Below are positions 17,745 to 26,898 of a DNA stretch of 64,000 nucleotides, piece by piece. The position numbers were made by a program, and so were the translations under genes. The first letter of the stretch is position 1. The number at the start of each line of letters is the position of its first letter. The notes beneath the pieces were generated by a model. That model was given only the letters and a program-made list of their open reading frames with translations. It did not search any database and had not been told where the DNA came from. The stretch is from Bradyrhizobium sp. 170 (GTDB lineage Bacteria; Pseudomonadota; Alphaproteobacteria; Rhizobiales; Xanthobacteraceae), in NCBI RefSeq assembly GCF_023101085.1, contig NZ_CP064703.1, forward strand, positions 8,716,501 to 8,780,500. Reading direction: 5' to 3'.

Positions 17745-18701
17745 ATGCAGTTCCAGAGCCTTCAGCCCTCGTCGGCACTTTCGATCGTCCAATTTTCCGA
17801 CATCGATGCCTTCCGGCCGGTCGAGTTTGTCGCCGATGCGCGCAGCGTCCCGCTGAATCTGGCGAATTTCCATACCGCGCGCGCGATGGTGCAGTTGCCT
17901 TTCTGCCAGATCGCCGTGCTCACCTCGTTTCCCCGCATTGTCGATGTCAGCTACCGCGCGGCGCATGGCGTCGTCATCTTCCAGCTCGAGGATGCCTACG
18001 AGGTGTCTGTTAACGGCATGTCCGTAAACCGTCCGACCTTTATCGGCATGCGCGGCAATCTGGATTTGCAGTTCGTCGAACCCCGTGGATCGCTGCACGC
18101 GATCATCACCCTTGGCGCCGGCCTGCAGGATCGGGAATGGTTCGACACGCCGGACGAGCTGTGCCCGTTCACGCCGGACCCCGACGTGCTGGCGACGGCC
18201 AGGTCCGTCACGACAGGTATTTTGCAGATGGCTTCCGCCAGACCCGACCTGTTGCAGGAGCCACGCTCGGCGCTTGCTGTCCAGGAAAGCCTGCTGCTCG
18301 CCATCGACGAGATGTTCCGCCGCAGCAGGCCACCGGAAGTGGCGGGCCGGCTTGCCAGCAGGAGCTATTGCCGCCTCGTTCGCTTGATCGATGACTATGT
18401 CGCCTTTCATGCCGCCTCGGCGATCTACAGTGCCGACCTCGCCGAACAATGCGGCGTGTCGGTCAGAACGCTGGGCACGGCGGTGGCGAGCGTTCGCGGC
18501 ATGAGCCTGCATCGCTATCTGCGTCTCAAGCAGCTTTGGTCGGCCCGCGCACAACTCGTCAAAGGGTCCGACGCCATCACCGTGACGTCGTGCGCCCGAG
18601 CCAACGGCTTCCATCACATGGGCGAGTTTGCAAGGCTCTATCGCGCGACGTTCCATGAAACGGCATCGCGCACCCTGGCCCGCGCGCGAGGAACCGACTG
18701 A
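17745..18701 (+). CDS. AraC-family transcriptional regulator
   Basis: 318 aa. The N-terminal 200 residues form a beta-rich sensor-like domain. The C-terminal ~100 residues are an AraC/XylS double helix-turn-helix: IYSADLAEQCGVSVRTLGTA, then MSLHRYLRLKQLWSARAQL, then ANGFHHMGEFARLYRATFHE. ATG at 17745. It is divergent from the RraA/cupin/Bug operon, 361 bp away, which makes it a plausible regulator of those genes. Inducer unknown. Confidence 0.9.
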   Translation: MQFQSLQPSSALSIVQFSDIDAFRPVEFVADARSVPLNLANFHTARAMVQLPFCQIAVLTSFPRIVDVSYRAAHGVVIFQLEDAYEVSVNGMSVNRPTFIGMRGNLDLQFVEPRGSLHAIITLGAGLQDREWFDTPDELCPFTPDPDVLATARSVTTGILQMASARPDLLQEPRSALAVQESLLLAIDEMFRRSRPPEVAGRLASRSYCRLVRLIDDYVAFHAASAIYSADLAEQCGVSVRTLGTAVASVRGMSLHRYLRLKQLWSARAQLVKGSDAITVTSCARANGFHHMGEFARLYRATFHETASRTLARARGTD

Positions 18702-18968
18702 TTCTTGCCACAATGTGGCGTGCTTATCCGCTCGCTCTCAGATGTGGCATTTAGAATCACTGCAGCATCGTGTGCGCAGCGCGATTTGTCGTTGAATTTA
18801 TTCAATAATTTTCAACGACATAGCACTGTGTTCCATCGGTCACATCCACCGAATAAGGTTACAACGACAGCGGGAAAGCCGTGCAATTTCGGGGTGACAG
18901 CGCTGCCAAAATGATGACAATCGACTCAATCAAAGTTCCCTAGAGAATTCGCCTGGAGAGTGCCGTCC

Positions 18969-19604
18969 GTGATCGCCTCACGTGCATCTACGTTTGTTGT
19001 TGCCACCATCGGGAGCCTCGTCGTGCTGGCCCCGGTGCGCTGCGACGCGCAGTGGTGGCGCAGCGCGCCTGTCGATTTCGAATCCTGCGCCGATGTAGCC
19101 GAGAAGGCGAAGACCAAGGAAGAAAAGACGGCGAAGCTCGCCGAATGCAACGCGAAATTCGCCGGCCGCCGCAAGCCCGGCGGCGGCTACACCTATTACG
19201 ACTTCATGCAGGACCGGACCTTCGACATCGCAGGCCCCAACCCGACGCCGGAAGAGCAGAAGAAAATCGACGAGCAATATACCGCCTACCTCGAGCGCGA
19301 GCGGCGCAGTCACATCGCCGCGGCGCTGGCGGCCAAGCAGCAACAGCCAGAGCCGCCGCCGGCGCAGGGGTGGCAGCAGGTCTCGCTGCGCAGCGAACAG
19401 GGCTCTCCTCCGCCGGCTGAAACCGAAAAGGTGCCGGTGCCGGTGGCAAGTCCGGTCAAGCAGGCGGCGCGCATCAGGGCTGCCCAATGCGCCAAGAACC
19501 AGTTCTCGTGTGAATGGCCGCGGCTTTCAGAGAAAGTCAACGAGCTGAAAAGGCTGCTCAACCCACAGCAGCAGCAAGCGGCGGCCAAGCAGAAGAAGGG
19601 CTGA
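18969..19604 (+). CDS. exported hypothetical protein
   Basis: 211 aa from GTG at 18969, which sits at proper distance from GGAGAG; the in-frame GTG at 18960 is too close to it. A signal peptide (FVVATIGSLVVLAPVRCDAQ) is followed by a Lys/Glu-rich helix with CADVAEKAKTKEEKTAKLAEC, then GGGYTYYDFMQDRTFDIAGP, a Pro/Gln-rich linker and a C-terminal pair of cysteines (AQCAKNQFSC). The four cysteines could form disulfides in the periplasm. Family not recognised. A 267-bp gene-free stretch lies upstream. Confidence 0.7.
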   Translation: MIASRASTFVVATIGSLVVLAPVRCDAQWWRSAPVDFESCADVAEKAKTKEEKTAKLAECNAKFAGRRKPGGGYTYYDFMQDRTFDIAGPNPTPEEQKKIDEQYTAYLERERRSHIAAALAAKQQQPEPPPAQGWQQVSLRSEQGSPPPAETEKVPVPVASPVKQAARIRAAQCAKNQFSCEWPRLSEKVNELKRLLNPQQQQAAAKQKKG

Positions 19605-19611
19605 CACTTCT

Positions 19612-19730
19612 GTCGTCCCTGCGAACGCAGGGACCCATAGCCACCGGCCGTCGTTGCGACAGAAGGTGTCGGCCACTCTGCCTTATCGATAGATCACGCG
19701 GTATGGGTCCCTGCGTTCGCAGGGACGACG
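19612..19730. repeat. Repeat family A, copy 2
   Basis: Same bipartite inverted arms as at 5093-5213, with about 60 bp of unrelated sequence between the arms. It begins 8 bp after the stop of the upstream gene. Confidence 0.9.
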
Positions 19731-19758
19731 TGGGCGTACTCACGCGGCGACATCGACC

Positions 19759-19956
19759 TCAATGCGCGCGCGGCTTCTTGACGCGACGCGGCTTGACGAC
19801 CGGCGCTGCGGCTGCCCGTGACGCCGCCCGCTGCTCCTGCAACCGCGCGTCATAACCCGGCGACGGCGTCGCCGTCGGCGGCACGGCGTGGGCGGGGATC
19901 AGTGACGCCCAGCCGGCAAGGGCAATCGCGATCAGCGCCAGACCTGTCCGTTTCAT
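19759..19956 (-). CDS. small exported hypothetical protein
   Basis: 65 aa. Signal peptide MKRTGLALIAIALAGWASLIPAHA style, then a short Ala/Pro/Arg-rich mature part ending in basic residues (VVKPRRVKKPRAH). ATG at 19956 preceded by GAGGGACA. The mature peptide of roughly 40 residues is strongly basic. Family not recognised. Confidence 0.6.
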   Translation of the reverse strand: MKRTGLALIAIALAGWASLIPAHAVPPTATPSPGYDARLQEQRAASRAAAAPVVKPRRVKKPRAH

Positions 19957-20021
19957 TCGCTTGTCCCTCGGGTACTGGTTTGTTTCGATCTCTGGTGGCC
20001 TAATTTGAAATCGATAACGGC

Positions 20022-20270
20022 CTACTTTCGTTGATTCACTTGCGGGGACGTCGGGTTCACCGGCGCGAGAGTGACGTATTCCTCTCGAATAAGACTACGC
20101 CCAACCCGCACCATGCACCCAGTTTCGAATACCCAAACCCCTTCGAGCCGAAGTGGCGACCAGCGTTCTTTGCATCGTTCGTTCGCGATGTACGGAATTA
20201 CTACCGTAATCAGTGCGGCGAATAACCCGAGTCCGACAGCCCACCCGACAATTGTCCAAACAACTCGCAT
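20022..20270 (-). CDS. small membrane-anchored hypothetical protein
   Basis: 82 aa from ATG at 20270 (GGGGAC upstream); the same frame is open to 20549 but that part is low-complexity antisense sequence. One N-terminal transmembrane helix (VVWTIVGWAVGLGLFAALI), then a periplasmic part with two cysteines and VWVFETGCMVRVGRSL. Function unknown. Confidence 0.6.
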   Translation of the reverse strand: MRVVWTIVGWAVGLGLFAALITVVIPYIANERCKERWSPLRLEGVWVFETGCMVRVGRSLIREEYVTLAPVNPTSPQVNQRK

Positions 20271-20362
20271 GATGCGTCCCCGCCACCAGAAGGCAGGGGC
20301 CTCCCTCGCGCCCATTCTAGGGTCCCGTTGGACCGGCGGCAATTCAAGGCAAGCACGTCCGC

Positions 20363-21367
20363 TCAGCCCGCGCGAATCTGCTCCGGCGTCAGGCCGGGCG
20401 AGCCCTTGGCGTCGCGCTCGGCCTGCCGGATCAGTTCCACGATCCGGCGCGACAGCGGCGCCGCGAGCCCACGCCGGTCGGCGATCTCGGTGATGACGCC
20501 CTGCAGATAATCGATCTCGGTGCGCCGGCCCTGTTTCAGATCCTCCCACATCGACGAGCGGGCCTCAGGATCGATCTTCATCGTCCGTCCCAGCATCGGT
20601 TCGAAGATGATATTGGGCAGGCGCAGCAGCGACGGCATCAACGCAGGCGGGATCGGCGTCGGCGAGACCGGCTTGATGCCCTCGGCGCGGATCGCAGCCA
20701 GACCTTCCGCCAGCTGATCGGCGAATAATCGCCGCCATGGCCGTGAGCTGAGTTGCCGGCGCAGCGGCAGGTCGGCCAGCGCATTGAGCGCGTTGTTGAG
20801 ATTGAGCAGGAGCTTGCCCCATTGCACGCCGTCAATGTTGTTGGTCGGCCGCATCGTCAGGCCGTGCACCGATAGCTTGTCGGCGGTGCGCGCCTCATCC
20901 TGCTCGATGACGATGTCGCCTGAGGTCGCACGATGAAACCGCCCCTCGCCCAGCGCCATCACGTTGAACGGCACCATGCCGCCGAGCACGCGCCGCCCCG
21001 GCAGATGATGACGCAGGATGGCGGCATTGCCGACGCCGTTTTGGAGGCTGACGATGACGGCATCCGATGGTGCGTGCCTGGCGATGATATCGGCCATCGC
21101 AGCGGTATCCGCGCTCTTGACCGTGACGAGCACGATGCCGGCGTCCTCAAATATCGACGGATTTTCCGACAATGCGAACCGATCGCGCATGATGGTTTGG
21201 TCCAAACCTTCAAAACTCGTCGGCCGCAGGCCCTGGGCTTCGATTTCAGCGATCACGCGCGGACGTGCCAGCAGCGCAATGCGGCGGCCGCCGGTCGCCA
21301 GCATGCCGCCGACGAAGCAGCCGATGCTGCCGGCCCCTGCAATACCGATCGTTTGGCCCGAAACCAT
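20363..21367 (-). CDS. 2-dehydropantoate 2-reductase-family protein (second paralogue)
   Basis: 334 aa from ATG at 21367; the open frame reaches 21469. Rossmann motif GIAGAGSIGCFVGG at the N-terminus, then VTVKSADTAA and SLQNGVGNAAIL as in PanE/ApbA. The C-terminal domain carries WGKLLLNLNNALNAL and the acidic-basic SSMWEDLKQGRRTEIDYLQG signature, the substrate/CoA-side motif of genuine ketopantoate reductases. This signature makes it a better PanE candidate than the gene at 1375, though both could be catabolic. It is divergent from the YidB-like gene. Confidence 0.87.
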   Translation of the reverse strand: MVSGQTIGIAGAGSIGCFVGGMLATGGRRIALLARPRVIAEIEAQGLRPTSFEGLDQTIMRDRFALSENPSIFEDAGIVLVTVKSADTAAMADIIARHAPSDAVIVSLQNGVGNAAILRHHLPGRRVLGGMVPFNVMALGEGRFHRATSGDIVIEQDEARTADKLSVHGLTMRPTNNIDGVQWGKLLLNLNNALNALADLPLRRQLSSRPWRRLFADQLAEGLAAIRAEGIKPVSPTPIPPALMPSLLRLPNIIFEPMLGRTMKIDPEARSSMWEDLKQGRRTEIDYLQGVITEIADRRGLAAPLSRRIVELIRQAERDAKGSPGLTPEQIRAG

Positions 21368-21507
21368 TTCGTCACCCAACGCGTTGCACCGCGCTTTCAG
21401 ATAGCAGAGCGCGGGGGCCGTGACTATCGCAGTGCTGGCCGCCCGCTCCTTGTAACCGTCATACGCCACCGTTATGTTCCACGCGGGGCTACGCAGAGGA
21501 GACGACC

Positions 21508-22086
21508 ATGGGTTTACTCGACGTACTCAACGGCATGCAGAACGGCCCGCGCGGCCCGAGCACCCCCAGCGCGAAGGAAGACGGCGGCGGGATGTCGCCC
21601 CTCACCATGGCGATCCTGGCGCTACTGGCCTGGAAAGGCATCAAGCATTTCAGCGGCAACCAGACCGGCTCCGCGCCGCAACCGGCGCCCGCTCCCACAC
21701 CCGGCAATGTGACTGCCGGCATGCCCGGCGGCGGCGCGGGCGGTATGAGCGACATGCTCAAGGGCGGATTGGGCGGTCTGCTTGCGGGCGGCGCGGCCGG
21801 TACCATTCTGAGCGGCGGCCTTGGCGATCTCCTGAAACAGTTCCAGCAGAACGGGCTGGGCGATCAGGCCGACTCGTGGGTCAGCAACAGCCCCAACAAG
21901 CAGGTCTCACCCGGCGACCTCGCCAACGCGCTCGGCGCTGACCAGATCGAGTCCCTCGCCTCCCAAAGCGGCCTCTCGCGCAACGATTTGCTGCAGGGCC
22001 TCAGCCAGTTCTTGCCCGACGTCGTCAATCACTTGACGCCGGACGGACGCCTGCCGAGCGAGAACGAACTGTCGGAACGGATCTGA
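21508..22086 (+). CDS. YidB/DUF937-family protein
   Basis: 192 aa. Starts MGLLDVLNGMQNGP, then a short hydrophobic helix (MAILALLAWKGI), a Pro-rich spacer, a Gly-rich segment (GGLGGLLAGGAAG) and the conserved DUF937 C-terminus with SNSPNKQVSPGDLANALG and LSRNDLLQGLSQFLPDVVNHLTPDGRLP. Relatives such as YidB are of unknown function. ATG at 21508 with GAGGAGA upstream. Probably in one unit with the small GlsB-like gene 68 bp downstream. Confidence 0.88.
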   Translation: MGLLDVLNGMQNGPRGPSTPSAKEDGGGMSPLTMAILALLAWKGIKHFSGNQTGSAPQPAPAPTPGNVTAGMPGGGAGGMSDMLKGGLGGLLAGGAAGTILSGGLGDLLKQFQQNGLGDQADSWVSNSPNKQVSPGDLANALGADQIESLASQSGLSRNDLLQGLSQFLPDVVNHLTPDGRLPSENELSERI

Positions 22087-22153
22087 CGCCGTTTAAGCGG
22101 CGCGCGGTCCGCGCCGCTCTGCTTCATCATCGACGCATCGGAGAGGGACAGCC

Positions 22154-22432
22154 ATGAGCGGCATCATCTGGATCATCGTCGTCGGCTTCTTCGCCGGCAT
22201 CATCGCACGCATCCTTTCGCCGGGCCAGAACAACCCGACCGGCTTTATCCTGACCACGGTGCTCGGCATCGCCGGCGCGTTTCTGGCGACCTGGATCGGC
22301 CAGGCGATCGGCCACTACGGCCCCGATCAGGGCGCCGGCTTCATCACCGCCACCATCGGCGCGCTGGTGGTGCTGTTCATCTGGAACCGGCTGGTGGCGA
22401 GGGGCATGATTTCCGATCCGGGAAACAGGTGA
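22154..22432 (+). CDS. GlsB/YeaQ/YmgE-family stress-response membrane protein
   Basis: 92 aa with three hydrophobic segments. Characteristic N-terminus IIWIIVVGFFAGIIARIL, then GFILTTVLGIAGAFLATWIG and a C-terminal helix ATIGALVVLFIW. This is the transglycosylase-associated protein family, small inner-membrane proteins often induced by stress. Start ATG at 22154 with GAGAGGGA upstream. Confidence 0.9.
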   Translation: MSGIIWIIVVGFFAGIIARILSPGQNNPTGFILTTVLGIAGAFLATWIGQAIGHYGPDQGAGFITATIGALVVLFIWNRLVARGMISDPGNR

Positions 22433-22457
22433 CGGTGCTCTCCGCCATCGTCGCTGC

Positions 22458-22544
22458 GTAGGGTGGGCAAAGGCGCACTTGCGCCGTGCCCACCATTTTT
22501 CTTGCGGTGATGATGGTGGGCACGCTTCGCCTTGCCCACCCTAC
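22458..22544. repeat. Repeat family B, copy 1
   Basis: Inverted arms GTAGGGTGGGCAAAGGCGCA and its near complement ending CTTGCCCACCCTAC, about 87 bp overall, with an inner pair GTGCCCACCA/TGGTGGGCAC. Between convergent genes. Further copies at 28537 and 50990. Confidence 0.9.
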
Positions 22545-22567
22545 AATTTTACAATGACGTCCGCGCG

Positions 22568-23350
22568 TCACAATACCAGATGCATCCCCGCATCCATGCG
22601 GACGAACTCGCCGGTCATGTTGCTCGACGCCGGCGAGGCCAGGAAGCACACCAGTTGCGCAATGTCTTCGGCCGTCGAGGCGACCTTCAGCGGCACCTTC
22701 GCCACCACGGCGTCGCGCACCGCCTTGGCGCCGGCCTCGCCGCGGCCCTTGGTGAACCAGGGCGTATCGATATAGCCGGGGCACACCGTGTTGACGCGGA
22801 TCAAGGGCGCCAGCGCGCGCGCCAGCGATTGCGTCATGGTGTTGAGCGCCCCCTTGCTTGCGGCGTAAGCCACCGAGGAGCCGCCGCCGGAAATTCCGGC
22901 GACCGATGAAACGTTGACCACGGCCGACGGCAGGGCTGACGCTTTCGCGCCGGCCTCGAGCAGCCCGCGCGCCGCGCGGATCATCTGGAACGGGCCGATC
23001 GTGTTCACCGCGTAGATGCGCTGAAAATCTTCCGCCGAAAGCCCGTCGAGATCGTGATGCGGCACATGCTTGGTGGTGCCGGCATTGTTGACCAGCACAT
23101 CGAGACGGCCCCAGGCTGCGGCCGCCGCCGCAATCTTCCTGCAGTCTTCATCGCGCGATACGTCGCCCTGCACGACCACGACTTCGGCGCCGGCGCTGCG
23201 GCAGAGATCGGCGGTCGCTTCAGCTTCCGCCTTGCTGTTGGAATAGTTGACGACGATGCGCGCGCCGCCCTTTGCCAGAATGGCGGCGGTGGCGGCCCCG
23301 AGGCCCGAGGCAGAACCGGTGACAATCGCGCACAAACCATCCTTCGACAT
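22568..23350 (-). CDS. SDR-family oxidoreductase
   Basis: 260 aa from ATG at 23350, which has GAGGAAA at correct spacing (ATG at 23356 is too close). Cofactor motif TGSASGLGAA, NNAGTTKH, catalytic VVNVSSVAG Ser and YAASKG Tyr/Lys; ends with SNMTGEFVRMDAGMHLVL. This is the 3-oxoacyl-ACP reductase/2,3-dihydroxy dehydrogenase-like branch. It lies next to, and divergent from, an acyl-CoA dehydrogenase pair, so it may act on the same pathway. Confidence 0.9.
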   Translation of the reverse strand: MSKDGLCAIVTGSASGLGAATAAILAKGGARIVVNYSNSKAEAEATADLCRSAGAEVVVVQGDVSRDEDCRKIAAAAAAWGRLDVLVNNAGTTKHVPHHDLDGLSAEDFQRIYAVNTIGPFQMIRAARGLLEAGAKASALPSAVVNVSSVAGISGGGSSVAYAASKGALNTMTQSLARALAPLIRVNTVCPGYIDTPWFTKGRGEAGAKAVRDAVVAKVPLKVASTAEDIAQLVCFLASPASSNMTGEFVRMDAGMHLVL

Positions 23351-23629
23351 CCGCATTTCCTCTTGTTGCTTTTGGCTGGGTTTCGAACCGCCCGTGGACA
23401 GGCTTCACGGCTACCATATCCCGCGATGAATGGCGTGCAAACTCGGGAAATCCGTTGCGCGGAATTTATTCTTTGCCTGATGGCCTTCATGCCACCGCCA
23501 CATGCCGCCCTGCGGACAGCGCTTGTCACGGCTATGGCTTTTGCCCATCATAAAGCGCAAGAAAAAGACCGCAGCCGAGCCCGGCATAACCGTTGGGATT
23601 GGCATGCCAATTTCAAATCGGGGAACGCT

Positions 23630-24697
23630 GTGGCGGAGAGTGAGAACATCGTTGCCGAGACCGCGGAGAAAATCTTCGCCGATCTTGCCGACGCCCAAAC
23701 CATCAATCGCGACAACCAGGGCGCATGGAAAGCCCCGCTTTGGCAGGCGCTGACTGAAGCCGGCCTGCCGCTGTCATGGGTGGACGAAGATTGCGGCGGC
23801 TCGGGCGCTTCTCTCGCCGAAGGTTTCAGCGTGTTGAGCGCGGCCGGTCGCTTTGCGGTCGCGGTGCCGTTGGCAGAGACCATGCTGGCAGGCTGGCTGC
23901 TGGCGCAGGCCAGGATCGCTTCGCCCGATGGCGAAATGACGGTGGTGCCCGCGAGCCCGAAGGACCGGATTACCGTCAATGCCGATGGCAGCCTTTCCGG
24001 CAAGGCCCGCGGCGTGCCGTTTGCCAAGGCGGCAAAGCACTTCGCGGTGCTCGCCAGCAATGCGAAGGGCAGCGTCTCGATCGCGCTGGTCGATACCACA
24101 AAATGCCGGATCGAGACCGGGCTCAATCTCGGCGGTGACAATTCGGACACCGTGACGCTGGACAAGGTGCAGCCGCTGACGATCAAGCCCGCGCCGCAAG
24201 GTTTCGACCAGACCCGGCTGATGCTGATGGGCGGCGTCGCGCGATCCCTGCAGATCGCCGGTGCGCTGGAATCGATGCTGGAAATTTCCGTGCGCTATTC
24301 CAACGAGCGCGTCGCCTTTGAGAAGAAGATCTCGAAATTCCAGGCGGTGCAGCACAATCTGGCGCGGCTCGCCGGCGAGTCGGCGGCGGCACTTGCCGCG
24401 GCCACCTCGGCCGCCGACGCCATTGCCAACGCGACGTCCTTCAACGACGAAGTGTTTCTCGAAGCGGTGGCGGCCAAAATCCGCTGCGCGGAAGCGGCGG
24501 AAAAAGGCGGCGCCATCGCCCATCAGGTGCACGGCGCGATCGGCTTCACCAACGAGCACATCCTGCACCGCTATTCGCTGCGCGCGCTGGCCTGGCGCGA
24601 CGATTTCGGTTCCGAAAGTTTTTGGGCGGTCGAGCTCGGCAAGCTCGTCTGCAACCGCGGCGCCGATGAATTGTGGCCGCTGGTGGCCTCGCGCTGA
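23630..24697 (+). CDS. acyl-CoA dehydrogenase-family protein (shorter subunit)
   Basis: 355 aa from GTG at 23630, after GGGGAA; the open frame goes back to 23054 through sequence antisense to the SDR gene and is not coding. N-terminal helical domain with LPLSWVDEDCGGSGASLAEG, then a beta domain, and the C-terminal helical domain ending HQVHGAIGFTNEHILHRYSLRALAWRDDFGSE. It is shorter and less conserved than the next gene. Adjacent long/short pairs of this kind often form heterotetrameric acyl-CoA dehydrogenases. Confidence 0.87.
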   Translation: MAESENIVAETAEKIFADLADAQTINRDNQGAWKAPLWQALTEAGLPLSWVDEDCGGSGASLAEGFSVLSAAGRFAVAVPLAETMLAGWLLAQARIASPDGEMTVVPASPKDRITVNADGSLSGKARGVPFAKAAKHFAVLASNAKGSVSIALVDTTKCRIETGLNLGGDNSDTVTLDKVQPLTIKPAPQGFDQTRLMLMGGVARSLQIAGALESMLEISVRYSNERVAFEKKISKFQAVQHNLARLAGESAAALAAATSAADAIANATSFNDEVFLEAVAAKIRCAEAAEKGGAIAHQVHGAIGFTNEHILHRYSLRALAWRDDFGSESFWAVELGKLVCNRGADELWPLVASR

Positions 24698-24737
24698 CAT
24701 CAACACCGATTTGCCCGCACAGAAGTCGAGACATTAA

Positions 24738-25898
24738 ATGACCGCAGCCCTCCGTTTCGATCCGATCCGCCTGCCTAGCGAATGCGAGCAGTTGCGCAAG
24801 GAAGTGCGCGCCTTCCTCGCGGAAGAAATCGCCGCCGGCACCTTCGATCCGCACAAGCCGAACCGCGAAGACACCGACGTGCCGGAATTTTCCCGAAAGG
24901 TCGGCGCGCGGGGCTGGCTCGGCATGACTTGGCCGAAGAAATATGGCGGCCACGAGCGTTCGTTCCTCGAGCGCTATGTGGTGACCGAGGAAATGCGCGT
25001 GGCGAATGCGCCGACGCGGCGCTTCTTCGTCGCCGACCGGCAAAGCGGTCCGGTGCTTTTGAAATACGCGCCCGAGAACATCAAGATGGACATCCTGCCG
25101 CGCATCTGCCGCGGCGAAGTATGTTTCGCGATCGGCATGAGCGAGCCGAATTCCGGCTCCGATTTGTTTGCCGCAAAGACGCGCGCGACCAAGACCGACG
25201 GCGGCTATCTGATCAACGGCACCAAGATCTGGACCTCTTCGGCCCATATCGCCGACTACATGATCGCGATTTTCCGGACGTCACCGCCCACGAAAGAGAA
25301 CCGCCGCCACGGCCTGACGCAGTTCCTGGTCAAGATGAAGCAGCCCGGCATCCAGGTGAACCCGATCGGCCAGATCACCGGGCAGTATGAATTCAACGAG
25401 GTGGTTTTCACCGACTTTTTCGTTCCCGACGATCACGTGCTCGGCGAAATCGACGGCGCCTGGAAGCAGGCAACCAGCGAGCTCGCCTATGAACGGTCGG
25501 GCCCGGAACGATTTCTCGAAACCTATTACGTGCTGACCGAACTGGTCCGCGCCGTCGGCAACAACCCGGACACCCGCAGCGCCGAAGGCATCGGGCGGCT
25601 GGTGGCGCAGGTTCACACCATGCGGCGCATGTCGGTCTCAGTCGCCGGCATGCTGCAGGCCGGCAAGGAGCCGGTCGTGGAAGCCTCCATCGTAAAAGAC
25701 ATCGGCACGGTGTGGGAGCAGCAACTGCCGCACCGCGTGCGCGACCTCGCCGCCTTCGTCGAGGAAACCGCCACCAACCGCGAGACGCTGGAAAAGCAGC
25801 TCGACTTCGCCATCAAGACCGCGCCCAAGCTGACGATCCAGGGCGGCACCACCGAAGTGCTGCGCGGCATCATCGCCCGCGGGCTTGGTCTGCGCTGA
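24738..25898 (+). CDS. acyl-CoA dehydrogenase (longer subunit)
   Basis: 386 aa. FAD-dependent alpha,beta-dehydrogenation of an acyl-CoA. Conserved blocks: WLGMTWPKKYGGHERS, CFAIGMSEPNSGSDLFAAKT (flavin-binding), INGTKIWTSSAHIADY, LAYERSGPERFL and the C-terminal IQGGTTEVLRGIIARGLGL. Starts 40 bp after the first subunit and is followed 42 bp later by an enoyl-CoA hydratase, giving two consecutive beta-oxidation steps. The substrate is unknown; branched or steroid-like side chains are options for this subfamily. Confidence 0.93.
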   Translation: MTAALRFDPIRLPSECEQLRKEVRAFLAEEIAAGTFDPHKPNREDTDVPEFSRKVGARGWLGMTWPKKYGGHERSFLERYVVTEEMRVANAPTRRFFVADRQSGPVLLKYAPENIKMDILPRICRGEVCFAIGMSEPNSGSDLFAAKTRATKTDGGYLINGTKIWTSSAHIADYMIAIFRTSPPTKENRRHGLTQFLVKMKQPGIQVNPIGQITGQYEFNEVVFTDFFVPDDHVLGEIDGAWKQATSELAYERSGPERFLETYYVLTELVRAVGNNPDTRSAEGIGRLVAQVHTMRRMSVSVAGMLQAGKEPVVEASIVKDIGTVWEQQLPHRVRDLAAFVEETATNRETLEKQLDFAIKTAPKLTIQGGTTEVLRGIIARGLGLR

Positions 25899-25940
25899 GC
25901 GCGCGGGCTTGGCTTGCGCTAATTCAACGAGGAAACCTTT

Positions 25941-26741
25941 ATGAGCAAATACACTGATATCGGCGTCGAGAAGCACGGCCATGTCGGCCTGATCGAAATC
26001 CGCAAACCGCCCCTGAACTTCTTCGACGTCTCGCTGATCAACCAGATCGCGGATGCGCTGGAAGAGTTCGACAAGGACATCGAAATCCGCGCCTCGGTGC
26101 TGGCCGCGCAAGGCAAGGCGTTCTGCGCCGGCGCCGACTTCTCCGATCCGAAGCGGCAGGAACAGGAAGAGAGCGCGCAAAAGGACCCGGCAGCCAATTT
26201 GCCGATCAACCATCTCTACGTTCAGGCCGTGCGCATCTTCCGCAACAAGAAGCCGGTCGTCGCCGCCATCCATGGCGCCGCCATCGGCGGCGGGCTGGGC
26301 CTCGCCGTATCCGCCGACTTCCGCGTCACCTGCCCCGAGGCGCGCTTCGCCGCCAATTTCACAAAACTCGGCTTCCATCCCGGCTTCGGCCTGACCGCGA
26401 CGCTTCCCGAACTGGTCGGCAAGAACAATGCGGAATTGATCTTCTACACCAGCCGCCGCGTCACCGGCGAGGAAGCCACCCGCATGGGCCTCGCCAACAT
26501 CTGCGTGCCGCAGGATCAGGTCCGCGCCGAAGCGATGAAGCTCGCCGCCGAGATCGCCGAATGCTCGCCGCTCGGCCTGATCTCGACCCGCGCCACCATG
26601 CGCGCCGGCCTCGCCGACCGCGTCATGGCCGCCACCAACCACGAGCTGGCCGAGCAGACAAAACTCCGCGCGACGGAGGACTTCAAGGAAGGCGTCAAGG
26701 CGACAGCGGAGCGCCGCGCGGCGAATTTCAAGGGGCGGTAG
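25941..26741 (+). CDS. enoyl-CoA hydratase/isomerase-family protein
   Basis: 266 aa crotonase fold. Oxyanion-hole segments VLAAQGKAFCAGADFSD and AIHGAAIGGGLGLAVSADFR are clear, then GFHPGFGLTATLPELVGKNNAELIFYTSRRVTGEEA. The usual Glu positions of a hydratase are not all evident, so it may be an isomerase or hydrolase of the fold. Third gene of the acyl-CoA dehydrogenase operon; ATG at 25941 with AGGAAA upstream. Confidence 0.92.
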   Translation: MSKYTDIGVEKHGHVGLIEIRKPPLNFFDVSLINQIADALEEFDKDIEIRASVLAAQGKAFCAGADFSDPKRQEQEESAQKDPAANLPINHLYVQAVRIFRNKKPVVAAIHGAAIGGGLGLAVSADFRVTCPEARFAANFTKLGFHPGFGLTATLPELVGKNNAELIFYTSRRVTGEEATRMGLANICVPQDQVRAEAMKLAAEIAECSPLGLISTRATMRAGLADRVMAATNHELAEQTKLRATEDFKEGVKATAERRAANFKGR

Positions 26742-26764
26742 GGCGCACGCACGTCTCTCAACCC

Positions 26765-26882
26765 GTCGTCCCTGCGAAAGCAGGGACCCATACGCCGCGG
26801 CCCGCGAAAGAGGCACGTGCGTAGACGTCTCGCTACACCACAAACGTCGGTGGTTATGGGTCCCTGCGTTCGCAGGGACGAC
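26765..26882. repeat. Repeat family A, copy 3
   Basis: Bipartite inverted arms as in the other family A copies (left arm has GAAAGC in place of GAACGC). Between the convergent enoyl-CoA hydratase and VOC genes, where it may also act as a bidirectional transcription end. Confidence 0.9.
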
Positions 26883-26898
26883 CCGTTGATAGATCTCG

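Noticed and set aside
17337..18713. 458-codon open frame on the minus strand
   Set aside because: Antisense to the AraC regulator; composition not protein-like.
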